Below, in pieces: positions 13,791-28,298 of a DNA stretch of 64,000 nt. Source of the stretch: Limnoperna fortunei (Eukaryota > Mollusca > Bivalvia > Mytilida > Modiolidae). The number at the start of each line of letters is the position of its first letter. Position 1 is the stretch's first letter. Where the stretch lies: the NCBI GenBank assembly GCA_944474755.1, contig OX104124.1, forward strand, positions 992,001 to 1,056,000. Reading direction: 5' to 3'. The position numbers were made by a program, and so were the translations under genes. The notes beneath the pieces were generated by a model that was not told the origin of the DNA, searched no databases, and saw only the letters and a program-made list of their open reading frames with translations.

Positions 13791-16199
13791 CCACTGAGCC
13801 TCAACATGTGATCAATAGTAGACTAACTACACCCCCCACTGAGCCTCAACATGTGATCAATAGTAGACTCACTACCCAGCCACGGAGCCTAAACATGTGA
13901 TCAATAGTAGACTAACTACCCCCCCACTGAGCCTAAACATGTGATCAATAGTAGACTAACTACCCCCGCCACTGAGCCTCAACATGTGATCAATAGTAGA
14001 CTAACTAACACCGCCACTGAGCCTAAACATGTTATCAATAGTAGACTAACTACCCCCGTCACTGAGCCTCAACATGTGATTAATAGTAGACTAACTACCC
14101 CTGCCACTGAGCCTAAACATGTGATCAATAGTAGACTAACTAACCCGCCACTGAGCCTCAACATGTGATCAATAGTAGACTAACTACCCCCGCCACTGAG
14201 CCTAAACATGTGATCAATAGTAGACTAACTACCCCTGCCACTGAGCCTAAACATGTTATCAATAGTAGACTAACTACCCCCGTCACTGAGCCTCAACATG
14301 TGATCAATAGTAGAGAAACTAACCCCCCACTGAGCCTCAACATGTGATCAATAGTAGACTAACTACCCCCGCCACTGAGCCTAAACATGTCATCAATAGT
14401 AGACTAACTACCCCTGCCACTGAGCCTAAACATGTGATCAATAGTAGACTAACTAACCCGCCAATGAGCCTCAACATGTGATCAATAGTAGACTAACTAC
14501 CCCCGCCACTGAGCCTAAACATGTGATCAATAGTAGACTAACTACCCCTGCCACTGAGCCCAAACATGTGATCAATAGTAGACTAACTACCCCCGTCACT
14601 GAGCCTCAACATGTGATCAATAGTAGAGAAACTAACCCCCCACTGAGCCTCAACATGTGATCAATAGTAGACTAACTACCCCCGCCACTGAGCCTAAACA
14701 TGTGATCAATAGTAGACTAACTACCCCCGCCACTGAGCCTAAACATGTGATCAATAGTAGACTAACTACCCCCGCCACTGAGCCTCAACATGTGATCAAT
14801 AGTAGACTAACTACACCCCCACTGAGCCTAAACATGTGATCAATAGTAGACTAACTACCCCCGCCACTGAGCCTAAACATGTGATCAATAGTAGACTAAC
14901 TACCCCCGCCACTGAGCCTAAACATGTTATCAATAGTAGACTAACTACCCCCGCCACTGAGCCCAAACATGTTATCAATAGTAGAATAACTACCCCCGCC
15001 ACGGATCCTAAACATGTGATCAATAGTAGACTAACTACCCCCGCCACTGAGCCTAAACATGTTATCAATAGTAGAACAACTACCCCCGCCACGGAGCCTA
15101 AACATGTGATCAATAGTAGACTAACTACCCCCGCCACTGAGCCTAAACATGTTATCAATAGTAGAATAACTACCCCCGCCACGGAGCCTAAACATGTGAT
15201 CAATAGTAGACTAACTAACCCCGTCACTGAGCCTAAACATGTGATCAATAGTAGACTAACTACCCCCGCCACTGAGACTAAACATGTGATCAATAGTAGA
15301 CTAACTACCCCTGCCACTGAGCCTAAACATGTGATCAATAGTAGACTAACTACCCCCGCCACTGAGCCTAAACATGTGATCAATAGTAGACTAACTACCC
15401 ACGCCACTGAGCCTAAACATGTTATCAATAGTAGACTAACTACCCCCCGCCACTGAGCCTAAACATGTTATCAATAGTAGAATAACTACCCCCGCCACGG
15501 AGCCTAAACATGTGATCAATAGTAGACTAACTACCCCTGCCACTGAGCCTAAACATGTGATCAATAGTAGACTAACTACACCCCCACTGAGCCTAAACAT
15601 TTTATCAATAGAAGAATAACTACCCCCGCCACGGAGCCTAAACATGTGATCAATAGTAGACTAACTACCCCCGCCACTGAGCCTAAACATGTTATCAATA
15701 GTAGAATAACTACCCCCGCCACGGAGCCTAAACATGTGATCAATTGTAGACTAACTAACCCCGTCACTGAGCCTCAACATGTTATCAATAGTAGACTAAC
15801 TACCCCCGCCACTGAGCCTAATCATGTTATCAATAGTAGACTAACTACCCCGGCCACTGAGCCTAAACATGTGATCAATAGTAGACTAACTACCCCGGCC
15901 ACTGAGCCTAAACATGTGATCAATAGTAGACTAACTACCCCCCGCCACTGAGCCTAAACATGTGATCAATAGTAGACTAACTACCCCTGCCACTGAGCCT
16001 AAACATGTGATCAATAGTAGACTAACTACCGCCGTCACTGAGCCTCAACATGTGATCAATAGTAGACTAACTACCCCCGCCACTGAGCCTAAACATGTGA
16101 TCAATAGTAGACTAACTACCCCGCCACTGAGCCTAAACATGTGATCAATAGTAGACTAACTACCCCCGTCACTGAGCCTAAACATGTGATCAATAGTAG

Positions 16200-17140
16200 A
16201 CTAACTACCCCCCCACTGAGTCTCAACATGTTATCAATAGTAGACTAACTACCCCCGCCACTGAGCCTAAACATGTTATCAATAGTAGACTAACTACCCC
16301 AGCCACTGAGCCTAAACATGTGATCAATAGTAGACTTACTACCCCCGTCACTGAGCCTAAACATGTGATCAATAGTAGACTAACTACCCCCCCCCACTGA
16401 GTCTCAACATGTTATCAATAGTAGACTAACTACCCCGCAACTGAGCCTAAACATGTGATCAATAGTAGACTAACTAGCCCCCCCACTGAGTCTCAACATG
16501 TTACCAATAGTAGACTAACTACCCCCGCCACTGAGCCTAAACATGTGATCAATAGTAGACTAACTACCCCCGTCACTGAGCCTAAACATGTGATCAATAG
16601 TAGACTAACTACCCCCCCCCCCCCACTGAGTCTCAACATGTGATCAATAGTAGACTAACTACCCCGCCACTGAGCCTAAACATGTGATCAATAGTAGACT
16701 AACTACCCCCGTCACTGAGCCTAAACATGTGATCAATAGTAGACTAACTACCCCCCCCCCCCCACTGAGTCTCAACATGTTATCAATAGTAGACTAACTA
16801 CCCCGTCACTGAGCCTAAACATGTGATCAATAGTAGACTAACTACCCCCCCCCACTGAGCCTCAACATGTTATCAATAGTAGACTAACTACCCCCGCCAC
16901 TGAGCCTAAACATGTGATCAATAGTAGACTAACTACCCCCGTCACTGAGCCCAAAACATGTGATCAATAGTAGACTAACTACCCCCCCCCCCCACTGAGT
17001 CTCAACATGTTATCAATAGTAGACTAACTACCCCGCCACTGAGCCTAAACATGTGATCAATAGTAGACTAACTACCCCCGTCACTGAGCCTAAACATGTG
17101 ATCAATAGTAGACTAACTACCCCCCCACTGAGTCTCAACA
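16200..17140. repeat. Poly-C-expanded domain of the 45-bp array
   Basis: Here the C-run of certain monomers is lengthened: 7 C at 16208, 9 at 16387, 13 at 16612, 13 at 16751, 9 at 16845 and 12 at 16982. The long-run monomers end in CACTGAG and are usually followed by TCTCAACATG (GAGTCTC, a domain-specific variant). They alternate with a CCCCGCC/CCCCCGCC monomer and a CCCCCGTC monomer, so the local higher-order unit is about three monomers. Confidence 0.9.
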
Positions 17141-20100
17141 TGTTATCAATAGTAGACTAACTACCCCCGCCACTGAGCCTAAACATGTAATCAATAGTAG
17201 ACTAACTACCCCCGCCATTGAGCCTCAACATGTGATCAATAGTAGACTAACTACCCCTGCCACTGAGCATAAACATGTGATCAATAGTAGACTAACTAAC
17301 CCGACACTGAGCCTAAACATGTGATCAATAGTAGACTAACTACCCCCGCCACTGAGCCTAAACATGTGATCAATAGTAGACTAACTACCCCCGCCACTGA
17401 GCCTAAACATGTGATCAATAGTAGACTAACTAACCCCGCCACTGAGCCTAAACATGTGATCAATAGTAGACTAACTACCCCCGCCACTGAGCCTCAACAT
17501 GTGATCAATAGTAGACTAACTACCCCCGCCACTGAGCCTCAACATGTGATCAATAGTAGACTAACTAACCCCGGCCACTGAGACTAAACATGTGATCAAT
17601 AGTAGAATAACTACCACCGCCACTGAGCCTAAACATGTTATCAATAGTAGACTAACTACCCCCGCCACTGAGCCTAAACATGTTATCAATAGTAGACTAA
17701 CTACCACCGCCACTGAGCCTCAACATGTGATCAATAGTAGACTAACTACCCCCGCCACTGAGCCTAAATATGTGATCAATAGTAGACTTACTACCCCCGT
17801 CACTGAGCCTAAACATGTGATCAATAGCAGACTAACTACACCGGCCACTGAGCCTCAACATGTGATCAATAGTAGACTAACTAACCCCCCACTGAGCCTC
17901 AACGTGTGATCAATAGTAGACTAACTACACCCGTCACTGATCCTAAACATGTGATCAATAGTAGACTAACTACCCCCGCCACTGAGCCTCAACATGTGAT
18001 CAATAGTAGACTAACTACCCCCGCCACTGAGCCTAAACATGTGATCAATAGTAGACTAACTAACCCGCCACTGAGCCTAAACATGAGATCAATAGTAGAC
18101 TAAGTACCCCTGCCACTGAGCCTCAACATGTGATCAATAGTAGACTAACTACCCCCGTCACTGAGCCTAAACATGTTATCAATAGTAGACTAACTACCCC
18201 CGTCACTGAGCCTAAACATGTGATCAATAGTAGACTAACTACCCCCGTCACTGAGCCTAAACATGTGATCAATAGTAGACTAACTACCCCCGCCACTAAG
18301 CCTAAACATGTTATCAATAGTAGACTAACTACCCCCCCACTGAGCCTAAACATGTGATCAATAGTAGACTAACTACCCCTGCCACTGAGCCTCAACATGT
18401 CATCAATAGTAGACTAACTACCCCTGCCACTGAGCCTCAACATGTGATCAATAGTAGACTAACTACCCCCGCCACTGAGCCTAAACATGTTATCAATAGT
18501 AGACTAACAACCCCTGCCACTGAGCCTCAACATGTGATCAATAGTAGACTAACTACCCCCGCCACTGAGCCTAAACATGTTATCAATAGTAGACTAACTA
18601 CCCCTGCCACTGAGCCTCAACATGTTATCAATAGTAGACTAACTACCCCCGCCACTGAGCCTCAACATGTGATCAATAGTAGACTAACTAACCCCCCACT
18701 GAGCCTCAACATGTGATCAATAGTAGACTAACCCGCCACTGAGCCTAAATATGTGATCAATAGTAGACTTACTACCCCCGTCACTGAGCCTAAACATGTG
18801 ATCAATAGTAGACTAACTACACCGCCCACTGAGCCTCAACATGTGATCAATAGTAGACTAACTAACCCCCCACTGAGCCTCAACGTGTGATCAATAGTAG
18901 ACTAACTACACCCGTCACTGATCATAAACATGTGATCAATAGCAGACTAACTACCCCCGCCACTGAGCCTAAACATGTGATCAATAGTAGACTAACTAAC
19001 CCGCCACTGAGCCTCAACATGTGATCAATAGTAGACTAACTACCCCAGCCACTGAGCCTAAACATGTTATCAATAGTAGACTAACTACCCCCCACTGAGC
19101 CTAAACATGTGATCAATAGTAGACTTACTACCCCCGTCACTGAGCCTAAACATGTGATCAATAGTAGACTTACTACCCCCGTCACTTAGCCTAAACATGT
19201 GATCAATAGTAGACTAACTACACCGGCCACTGAGCCTCAACATGTGATCAATAGTAGACTAACTACCCCCGCCACTGAGCCTAAACATGTTATCAATAGT
19301 AGAATAACTACACCCGCCACTGAGCCTCAACATGTTATCAATAGTAGACTAAGTACCCCCGCCACTGAGCCTAAACATGGAATCAATAGTAGACTAACTA
19401 CCCCCGCCACTGAGCCTCAACATGTGATCAATAGTAGACTAACTACCCCCCCACTGAGCCTAAACATGTTATCAATAGTAGACTAACTACCCCCGCCACT
19501 GAGCCTAAACATGTTATCAATAGTAGACTAACTACCCCCGCCACTGAGCCTAAACATGTTATCAATAGTAGACTAACTACCCCCGCCACTGAGCCTCAAC
19601 ATGTGATCAATAGTAGACTAACTACCCAGGCCACGGAGCCTCAACATGTGATCAATAGTAGACTAACTACCCCCGCCACTGAGCCTCAACATGTGATCAA
19701 TAGTAGACTAACTAACCCGCCACTGAGCCTATACATGTGATCAATAGTAGACTAACTACCCCGTCACTGAGCCTAAACATGTGATCAATAGTAGACTAAC
19801 TACCCCCGCCACTGAGCCTCAACATGTGATCAATAGTAGACCAACTAACCCCCCACTGAGCCTAACATGTGATCAATAGTAGACTAACTACCCCCGCCAC
19901 TGAGCCTAAATATGTGATCAATATTAGACTAACTACCCCCGCCACTGAGCCTAAATATGTGATTAATAGTAGACTAACTACCCCCGCCACGGAGCCTATA
20001 CATGTGATCAATAGTAGACTAACTACCCCGTCACTGAGCCTAAACATGTGATCAATAGTAGACTAACTACCCCCGCCACTGAGCCTAAACATGTGATCAA

Positions 20101-20889
20101 TAGTAGACTAACTACCCCCGCCACTGAGCCTAAATATGTGATTAATAGTAGGCTAACTACCCCCGCCACGGAGCCTATACATGTGATCAATAGTAGACTA
20201 ACTACCCCGTCACTGAGCTTAAACATGTGATCAATAGTAGACTAACTACCCCCGCCACTGAGCCTAAACATGTGATCAATAGTAGACTAACTACCCCCGC
20301 CACTGAGCCTAAACATGTGATCAATAGTAGACTAACTACCCCCGCCACTGAGCCTTAATATATGTGATTAATAGTAGACTAACTACCCCCGCCACGGAGC
20401 CTATACATGTGATCAATAGTAGACTAACTACCCCGTCACTGAGCCTAAACATGTGATCAATAGTAGACTAACTACCCCCGCCACTGAGCCTAAACATGTG
20501 ATCAATAGTAGACTAACTACACCCCCACTGAGCCTAACATGTGATCAATAGTAGACTAACTACCCCCGCCACTGAGCCTCAACATGTGATCAATAGTAGA
20601 CTAACTAACCCCCCACTGAGCCTAAACATGTGATCAATAGTAGACTAACTACCCCGCCACTGAGCCTAAACATGTTATCAATAGTAGAATAACCCGCCAC
20701 TGAGCCTAAATATGTGATCAATAGTAGACTAACTAACCCCCCACTGAGCCTAAACATGTGATCAATAGTAGACTAACTACCCCCGCCACTGAGCCTCAAC
20801 ATGTGATCAATAGTAGACTAACCCGCCACTGAGCCTAAATATGTGATCAATAGTAGACTAACTACCCCCGCCACTGAGCCTCAACATGT

Positions 20890-22880
20890 GATCAATAGTA
20901 GACTAACTACCCCCGTCACTGAGCCTAAACATGTTATCAATAGTAGACTAACTACCCCCGCCACTGAGCCTCAACATGTGATCAATAGTAGACTAACTAC
21001 ACCCCCACTGAGCCTCAACATGTGATCAATAGTAGACTAACTACCCCTGCCACTGAGCCTAAACATGTGATCAATAGTAGACTAACTAACCCCGCCACTG
21101 AGCCTAAACATGTGATCAATAGTAGACTAACTACCCCCGTCACTGAGCCTAAAAATGTGATCAATAGTAGACTAACTACCCCTGCCACTGGGCCTAAACA
21201 TGTGATCAATAGTAGACTAACTACCCCTGCCACTGAGCCTAAACATGTGATCAATAGTAGACTAACTACCCCCGTCACTGAGCCTAAACATGTGATCAAT
21301 AGTAGACTTACTACCCCTGCCACTGAGCCTAAACATGTGATCAATAGTAGACTAACTACCCCTGCCACTGAGCCTAAACATGTGATCAATAGAAGACTAA
21401 CTACCCCTGCCACTGAGCCTAAACATGTGATCAATAGTAGACTAACTACCCCTGCCACTGAGCCTAAACTTGTGATCAATAGTAGACTAACTACCCCCGT
21501 CACTGAGCCTAAACATGTGATCAATAGTAGACTAACTACCCCCGCCACTGAGCCTCAACATGTGATCAATAGTAGACTAACTACCCCCGCCACTGAGCCT
21601 AAACATGTGATCAATAGTAGACTAACTACCCCCGCCACTGAGCCTCAACATGTGATCAATAGTAGACTAACTAACCCCGCCACTGAGCCTAAACATGTTA
21701 TCAATAGTTCACTAACTACCCCTGCCACTGAGCCTAAACATGTGATCAATAGTAGACTAACTACCCCCGCCACTGAGCCTAAACATGTGATCAATAGTAG
21801 ACTAACTACCCCCGTCACTGAGCCTAAACATGTGATCAATAGTAGACTAACTAACCCCGCCACTGAGCCTAAACATGTGATCAATAGTAGACTAACTACC
21901 CCTGCCACTGAGCCTAAATATGTGATCAATAGTAGACTAACTACCCCCGCCACTGAGCCTAAATATGTGATCAATAGTAGACTAACTACCCCTGCCACGG
22001 AGCCTATACATGTGATCAATAGTAGACTAACGACCTCCGACACTGAGCCTAAACATGTGATCAATAGTAGACTAACTACCCCCGCCACTGAGCCTAAACA
22101 TGTGATCAATAGTAGACTAACTACCCCTGCCACTGAGCCTAAACATGTGATCAATAGTAGACTAACTACCCCCGCCACTGAGCCTAAACATGTGATCAAT
22201 AGTAGACTAACTACCCCTGCCACTGAGCCTAAACATGTGATCAATAGTAGACTAACTACCCCCGCCACTGAGCCTAAACATGTTATCAATAATAGACTAA
22301 CTACCCAGGCCACTGAGCCTCAACATGTGATCAATAGTAGACTAACTACCCAGGCCACTGAGCCTAAACATGTGATCAATAGTAGACTAACTAACACCGC
22401 CACTGAGCCTAAACATGTTATCAATAGTAGACTAACTACCCCTGCCACTGAGCCTAAACATGTGATCAATAGTAGACTAACTACCCCCGCCACTGAGCCT
22501 AAACATGTGATCAATAGTAGACTAACTACCCCCGTCACTGAGCCTAAACATGTGATCAATAGTAGACTAACTAACCCCCCACTGAGCCTAAATATGTGAT
22601 CAATAGTAGACTAACTACCCCGCCACTGAGCCTCAACATGTGATCAATAGTAGACTAACTACCCCTGTCACTGAGCCTCAACATGTGATCAATAGTAGAC
22701 TAACTAACCCCGCCACTGAGCCTCAACATGTGATCAATAGTAGACTAACTACCCCCGTCACTGAGCCTAAGCATGTGATCAATAGTAGACTAACTAACCC
22801 CCCACTGAGCCTAAATATGTGATCAATAGTAGACTAACTACCCCGCCACTGAGCCTCAACATGTGATCAATAGTAGACTA
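20890..22880. repeat. 2.0-kb higher-order block, copy 1 (offset 2334 bp)
   Basis: A roughly 2-kb run of monomers with the same variant order recurs at 23224-25214. It contains the window's longest uninterrupted in-phase stretch of 45-bp units (about 21022-22599, 35 monomers). Rare shared marks are CTAAAAATGTG, CACTGGGCC, AATAGAAGACTAAC, CTAAACTTGTG, a single CGACCTCCGACACTG monomer (22031) and AAGCATGTG. Confidence 0.92.
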
Positions 22881-23223
22881 ACTACCCCGCCACTGAGCCT
22901 ATACATGTGATCAATAGTAGACTAACTACCCCCGTCACTGAGCCTAAACATGTGATCAATAGTAGACTCACTACCCACGCCACTGAGCCTAAACATGTTA
23001 TCAATAGTAGACTAACTACCCCTGCCACTGAGCCTCAACATGTGATCAAAAGTAGACTAACTACCCCCGTCACTGAGACTAAACATGTTATCAATAGTAG
23101 ACTAACTACCCCCGTCACTGAGCCTAAACATGTGATCAATAGTAGACTAACTACCCTTGCCACTGAGCCTCAACATGTGATCAATAGTAGACTAACTACC
23201 CCCGCCACTGAGCCTAAACATGT

Positions 23224-25214
23224 GATCAATAGTAGACTAACTACCCCCGTCACTGAGCCTAAACATGTTATCAATAGTAGACTAACTACCCCCGCCACTG
23301 AGCCTCAACATGTGATCAATAGTAGACTAACTACACCCCCACTGAGCCTCAACATGTGATCAATAGTAGACTAACTACCCCTGCCACTGAGCCTAAACAT
23401 GTGATCAATAGTAGACTAACTAACCCCGCCACTGAGCCTAAACATGTGATCAATAGTAGACTAACTACCCCCGTCACTGAGCCTAAAAATGTGATCAATA
23501 GTAGACTAACTACCCCTGCCACTGGGCCTAAACATGTGATCAATAGTAGACTAACTACCCCTGCCACTGAGCCTAAACATGTGATCAATAGTAGACTAAC
23601 TACCCCCGTCACTGAGCCTAAACATGTGATCAATAGTAGACTAACTACCCCTGCCACTGAGCCTAAACATGTGATCAATAGTAGACTAACTACCCCTGCC
23701 ACTGAGCCTAAACATGTGATCAATAGAAGACTAACTACCCCTGCCACTGAGCCTAAACATGTGATCAATAGTAGACTAACTACCCCTGCCACTGAGCCTA
23801 AACTTGTGATCAATAGTAGACTAACTACCCCCGTCACTGAGCCTAAACATGTGATCAATAGTAGACTAACTACCCCCGCCACTGAGCCTCAACATGTCAT
23901 CAATAGTAGACTAACTACCCCCGCCACTGAGCCTAAACATGTGATCAATAGTAGACTAACTACCCCCGCCACTGAGCCTCAACATGTGATCAATAGTAGA
24001 CTAACTAACCCCGCCACTGAGCCTAAACATGTTATCAATAGTTGACTAACTACCCCTGCCACTGAGCCTAAACATGTGATCAATAGTAGACTAACTACCC
24101 CCGCCACTGAGCCTAAACATGTGATCAATAGTAGACTAACTACCCCCGTCACTGAGCCTAAACATGTGATCAATAGTAGACTAACTAACCCCGCCACTGA
24201 GCCTAAACATGTGATCAATAGTAGACTAACTACCCCTGCCACTGAGCCTAAATATGTGATCAATAGTAGACTAACTACCCCCGCCACTGAGCCTAAATAT
24301 GTGATCAATAGTAGACTAACTACCCCTGCCACGGAGCCTATACATGTGATCAATAGTAGACTAACGACCTCCGACACTGAGCCTAAACATGTGATCAATA
24401 GTAGACTAACTACCCCCGCCACTGAGCCTAAACATGTGATCAATAGTAGACTAACTACCCCTGCCACTGAGCCTAAACATGTGATCAATAGTAGACTAAC
24501 TACCCCCGCCACTGAGCCTAAACATGTGATCAATAGTAGACTAACTACCCCTGCCACTGAGCCTAAACATGTGATCAATAGTAGACTAACTACCCCCGCC
24601 ACTGAGCCTAAACATGTTATCAATAATAGACTAACTACCCAGGCCACTGAGCCTCAACATGTGATCAATAGTAGACTAACTACCCAGGCCACTGAGCCTA
24701 AACATGTGATCAATAGTAGACTAACTAACACCGCCACTGAGCCTAAACATGTTATCAATAGTAGACTAACTACCCCTGCCACTGAGCCTAAACATGTGAT
24801 CAATAGTAGACTAACTACCCCCGCCACTGAGCCTAAACATGTGATCAATAGTAGACTAACTACCCCCGTCACTGAGCCTAAACATGTGATCAATAGTAGA
24901 CTAACTAACCCCCCACTGAGCCTAAATATGTGATCAATAGTAGACTAACTACCACGCCACTGAGCCTCAACATGTGATCAATAGTAGACTAACTACCCCT
25001 GTCACTGAGCCTCAACATGTGATCAATAGTAGACTAACTAACCCCGCCACTGAGCCTCAACATGTGATCAATAGTAGACTAACTACCCCCGTCACTGAGC
25101 CTAAGCATGTGATCAATAGTAGACTAACTAACCCCCCACTGAGCCTAAATATGTGATCAATAGTAGACTAACTACCCCGCCACTGAGCCTCAACATGTGA
25201 TCAATAGTAGACTA
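23224..25214. repeat. 2.0-kb higher-order block, copy 2 (offset 2334 bp)
   Basis: Near-identical second copy of 20890-22880. I saw only a few differences: GACTTAC versus GACTAAC at 21308, TGTGATC versus TGTCATC at 23896, AATAGTTCAC versus AATAGTTGAC (the latter creating a stop in the long frame), and TACCCCGCC versus TACCACGCC. So few changes over 2 kb indicate a recent event. Confidence 0.92.
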
Positions 25215-25899
25215 ACTACCCCCGTCACTGAGCCTCAACATGTGATCAATAGTAGACTAACTAACCCCCCACTGAGCCTCAACATGTGATCAATAGTAGA
25301 CTAACTACCCCCGTCACTGAGCCTCAACATGTGATCAATAGTAGACTAACTACCCCCGTCACTGAGCCTCAACATGTGATCAATAGTAGACTAACTACCC
25401 CCCCACGGAGCCTAAACATGTGATCAATAGTAGACTAACTACCCCCGCCACTGAGCCTAAATATGTGATCAATAGTAGACTAACTAACCCCCCCACTGAG
25501 CCTAAACATGTGATCAATAGTAGACTAACTACCCCCGTCACTGAGCCTCAACATGTGATCAATAGTAGACTAACTAACCCGCCACTGAGCCTAAACATGT
25601 GATCAATAGTAGACTAACTACCCCCGCCACTGAGCCTATACATGTGATCAATAGTAGACTAACTACCCATGCCACGGGGCCTAAACATGTGATCAATAGT
25701 AGACTAACTAACCCCCCACTGAGCCTAAACATGTGATCAATAGTAGACTAACTACCCCCGCCACTGAGCCTAAACATGTGATCAATAGTAGACTAACTAC
25801 TCCTGTCACGGAGCCTAAACATGTGATTAATAGTAGACTAACTACCCCCGCCACTGAGCCTAAACATATGATCAATAGTAGACTAACTACCCCTGCCAC

Positions 25900-26380
25900 T
25901 GAGCCTAAACATGTGATCAATAGTAGACTTACTACCCCCGCCACTGAGCCTAAACATGTGATCAATAGTAGACTAACTACCCCCGTCACTGAGCCTAAAC
26001 ATGTGATCAATAGTAGACTAACTAACCCCGCCACTGAGCCTAAACATGTGATCAATAGTAGACTAACTACCCCTGCCACTGAGCCTAAATATGTGATCAA
26101 TAGTAGACTAACTACCCCCGCCACTGAGCCTAAATATGTGATCAATAGTAGACTAACTACCCCTGCCACGGAGCCTATACATGTGATCAATAGTAGACTA
26201 ACGACCTCCGACACTGAGCCTAAACATGTGATCAATAGTAGACTAACTACCCCCGCCACTGAGCCTAAACATGTGATCAATAGTAGACTAACTACCCCTG
26301 CCACTGAGCCTAAACATGTGATCAATAGTAGACTAACTACCCCCGCCACTGAGCCTAAACATGTGATCAATAGTAGACTA
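25900..26380. repeat. Partial third copy of the 2334-bp block
   Basis: The monomer series with two AAATATGTG units, then GAGCCTATACATG, then the CGACCTCCGACACTG monomer (26202) repeats the order seen at 22031 and 24365. It lies 1837 bp after copy 2. The flanking monomers differ, so it is a partial copy. Confidence 0.75.
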
Positions 26381-27354
26381 ACTACCCCCGTCACTGAGCC
26401 TAAACATGTGATCAATAGTAGACTAACTAACCCCGCCACTGAGCCTAAACATGTGATCAATAGTAGACTAACTACCCCCGCCACGGAGCCTCAACATGTG
26501 ATCAAAAGTAGACTAACTACCCCCGCCACTGAGCCTAAATATGTGATTAATAGTAGACTAACTAACCCCGCCACTGAGCCTCAACATGTGATCAATAGTA
26601 GACTAACTAACCCCCCACTGAGCCTAAACATGTGATCAATAGTAGACTAACTACCCCCGCCACTGAGCCTAAACATGTGATCAATAGTAGACTAACTACC
26701 CCGCCACTGAGCCTAAACATGTGATCAATAGTAGACTAACTACACCCGCCACTGAGCCTCAACATGTGATCAATAGTAGACTAACTACCCCCGTCACTGA
26801 GCCTCAACATGTGATCAATAGTAGACTAACTACCCCGTCACTGAGCCTAAACATGTGATCAATAGTAGACTAACTACCCCGCAACTGAGCCTAAACATGT
26901 GATCAATAGTAGACTAACTACCCCGCCACTGAGCCTAAACATGTGATCAATAGTAGACTAACTACCCCCGCCACTGAGCCTCAACATGTGATCAATAGTA
27001 GACTAACTACCCCCGCCACTGAGCCTCAACATGTGATCAATAGTAGACTAACTACCCCGCCACTGAGCCTATACATGTGATCAATAGTAGACTAACTACC
27101 CCCGTCACTGAGCCTAAACATGTGATCAATAGTAGACTAACTACCCCCGCCACTGAGCCTAAACATGTTATCAATAGTAGACTAACTACCCCTGCCACTG
27201 AGCCTCAACATGTGATCAAAAGTAGACTAACTACCCCCGTCACTGAGACTAAACATGTAATCAATAGTAGACTAACTACCCCCGTCACTGAGCCTAAACA
27301 TGTGATCAATAGTAGACTAACTACCCCTGCCACTGAGCCTCAACATGTGATCAA

Positions 27355-28298
27355 TAGTAGACTAACTACCCCCGCCACTGAGCCTAAACATGTGATCAAT
27401 AGTAGACTAACTACCCCCGTCACTGAGCCTAAACATGTTATCAATAGTAGACTAACTACCCCCGCCACTGAGCCTCAACATGTGATCAATAGTAGACTAA
27501 CTACACCCCCACTGAGCCTCAACATGTGATCAATAGTAGACTAACTACCCCTGCCACTGAGCCTAAACATGTGATCAATAGTAGACTAACTACCCCCGCC
27601 ACTGAGCCTAAACATGTGATCAATAGTAGACTAACTACCCCCGTCACTGAGCCTAAACATGTGATCAATAGTAGACTAACTACCCCTGCCACTGAGCCTA
27701 AACATGTGATCAATAGTAGACTAACTACCCCTGCCACTGAGCCTAAACATGTGATCAATAGTAGACTAACTACCCCCGTCACTGAGCCTAAACATGTGAT
27801 CAATAGTAGACTAACTACCCCTGCCACTGAGCCTAAACATGTGATCAATAGTAGACTAACTACCCCTGCCACTGAGCCTAAACATGTGATCAATAGTAGA
27901 CTAACTACCCCTGCCACTGAGCCTAAACATGTGATCAATAGTAGACTAACTACCCCTGCCACTTAGCCTAAACATGTGATAAATAGTAGACTAACTACCC
28001 CCGTCACTGAGCCTCAACATGTGATCAGTAGTAGACTAACTACCCCACCCCCACTGAGCCTCAACATGTGATCAATAGTAGACTAACTACCCCCGCCACT
28101 GAGCCTCAACATGTGATCAATAGTAGACTAACTAACCCCCCACGGAGCCTAAACATGTTATCAATAGTAGACTAACTACCCCTGCCACTGAGCCTCAACA
28201 TGTGATCAAAAGTAGACTAACTACCCCCGTCACTGAGACTAAACATGTGATCAATAGTAGACTAACTACCCCGCCACGGAGCCTAAACATGTGATCAA
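27355..28298. repeat. 944-bp tandem duplication, copy 1
   Basis: Contains ten in-phase monomers ending in a CACTTAGCC monomer, then TGATAAATAG, TGATCAGTAG, a short CCCCACCCCCACTG monomer and a TGATCAAAAG monomer. The same order follows immediately in 28299-29240. Confidence 0.9.
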
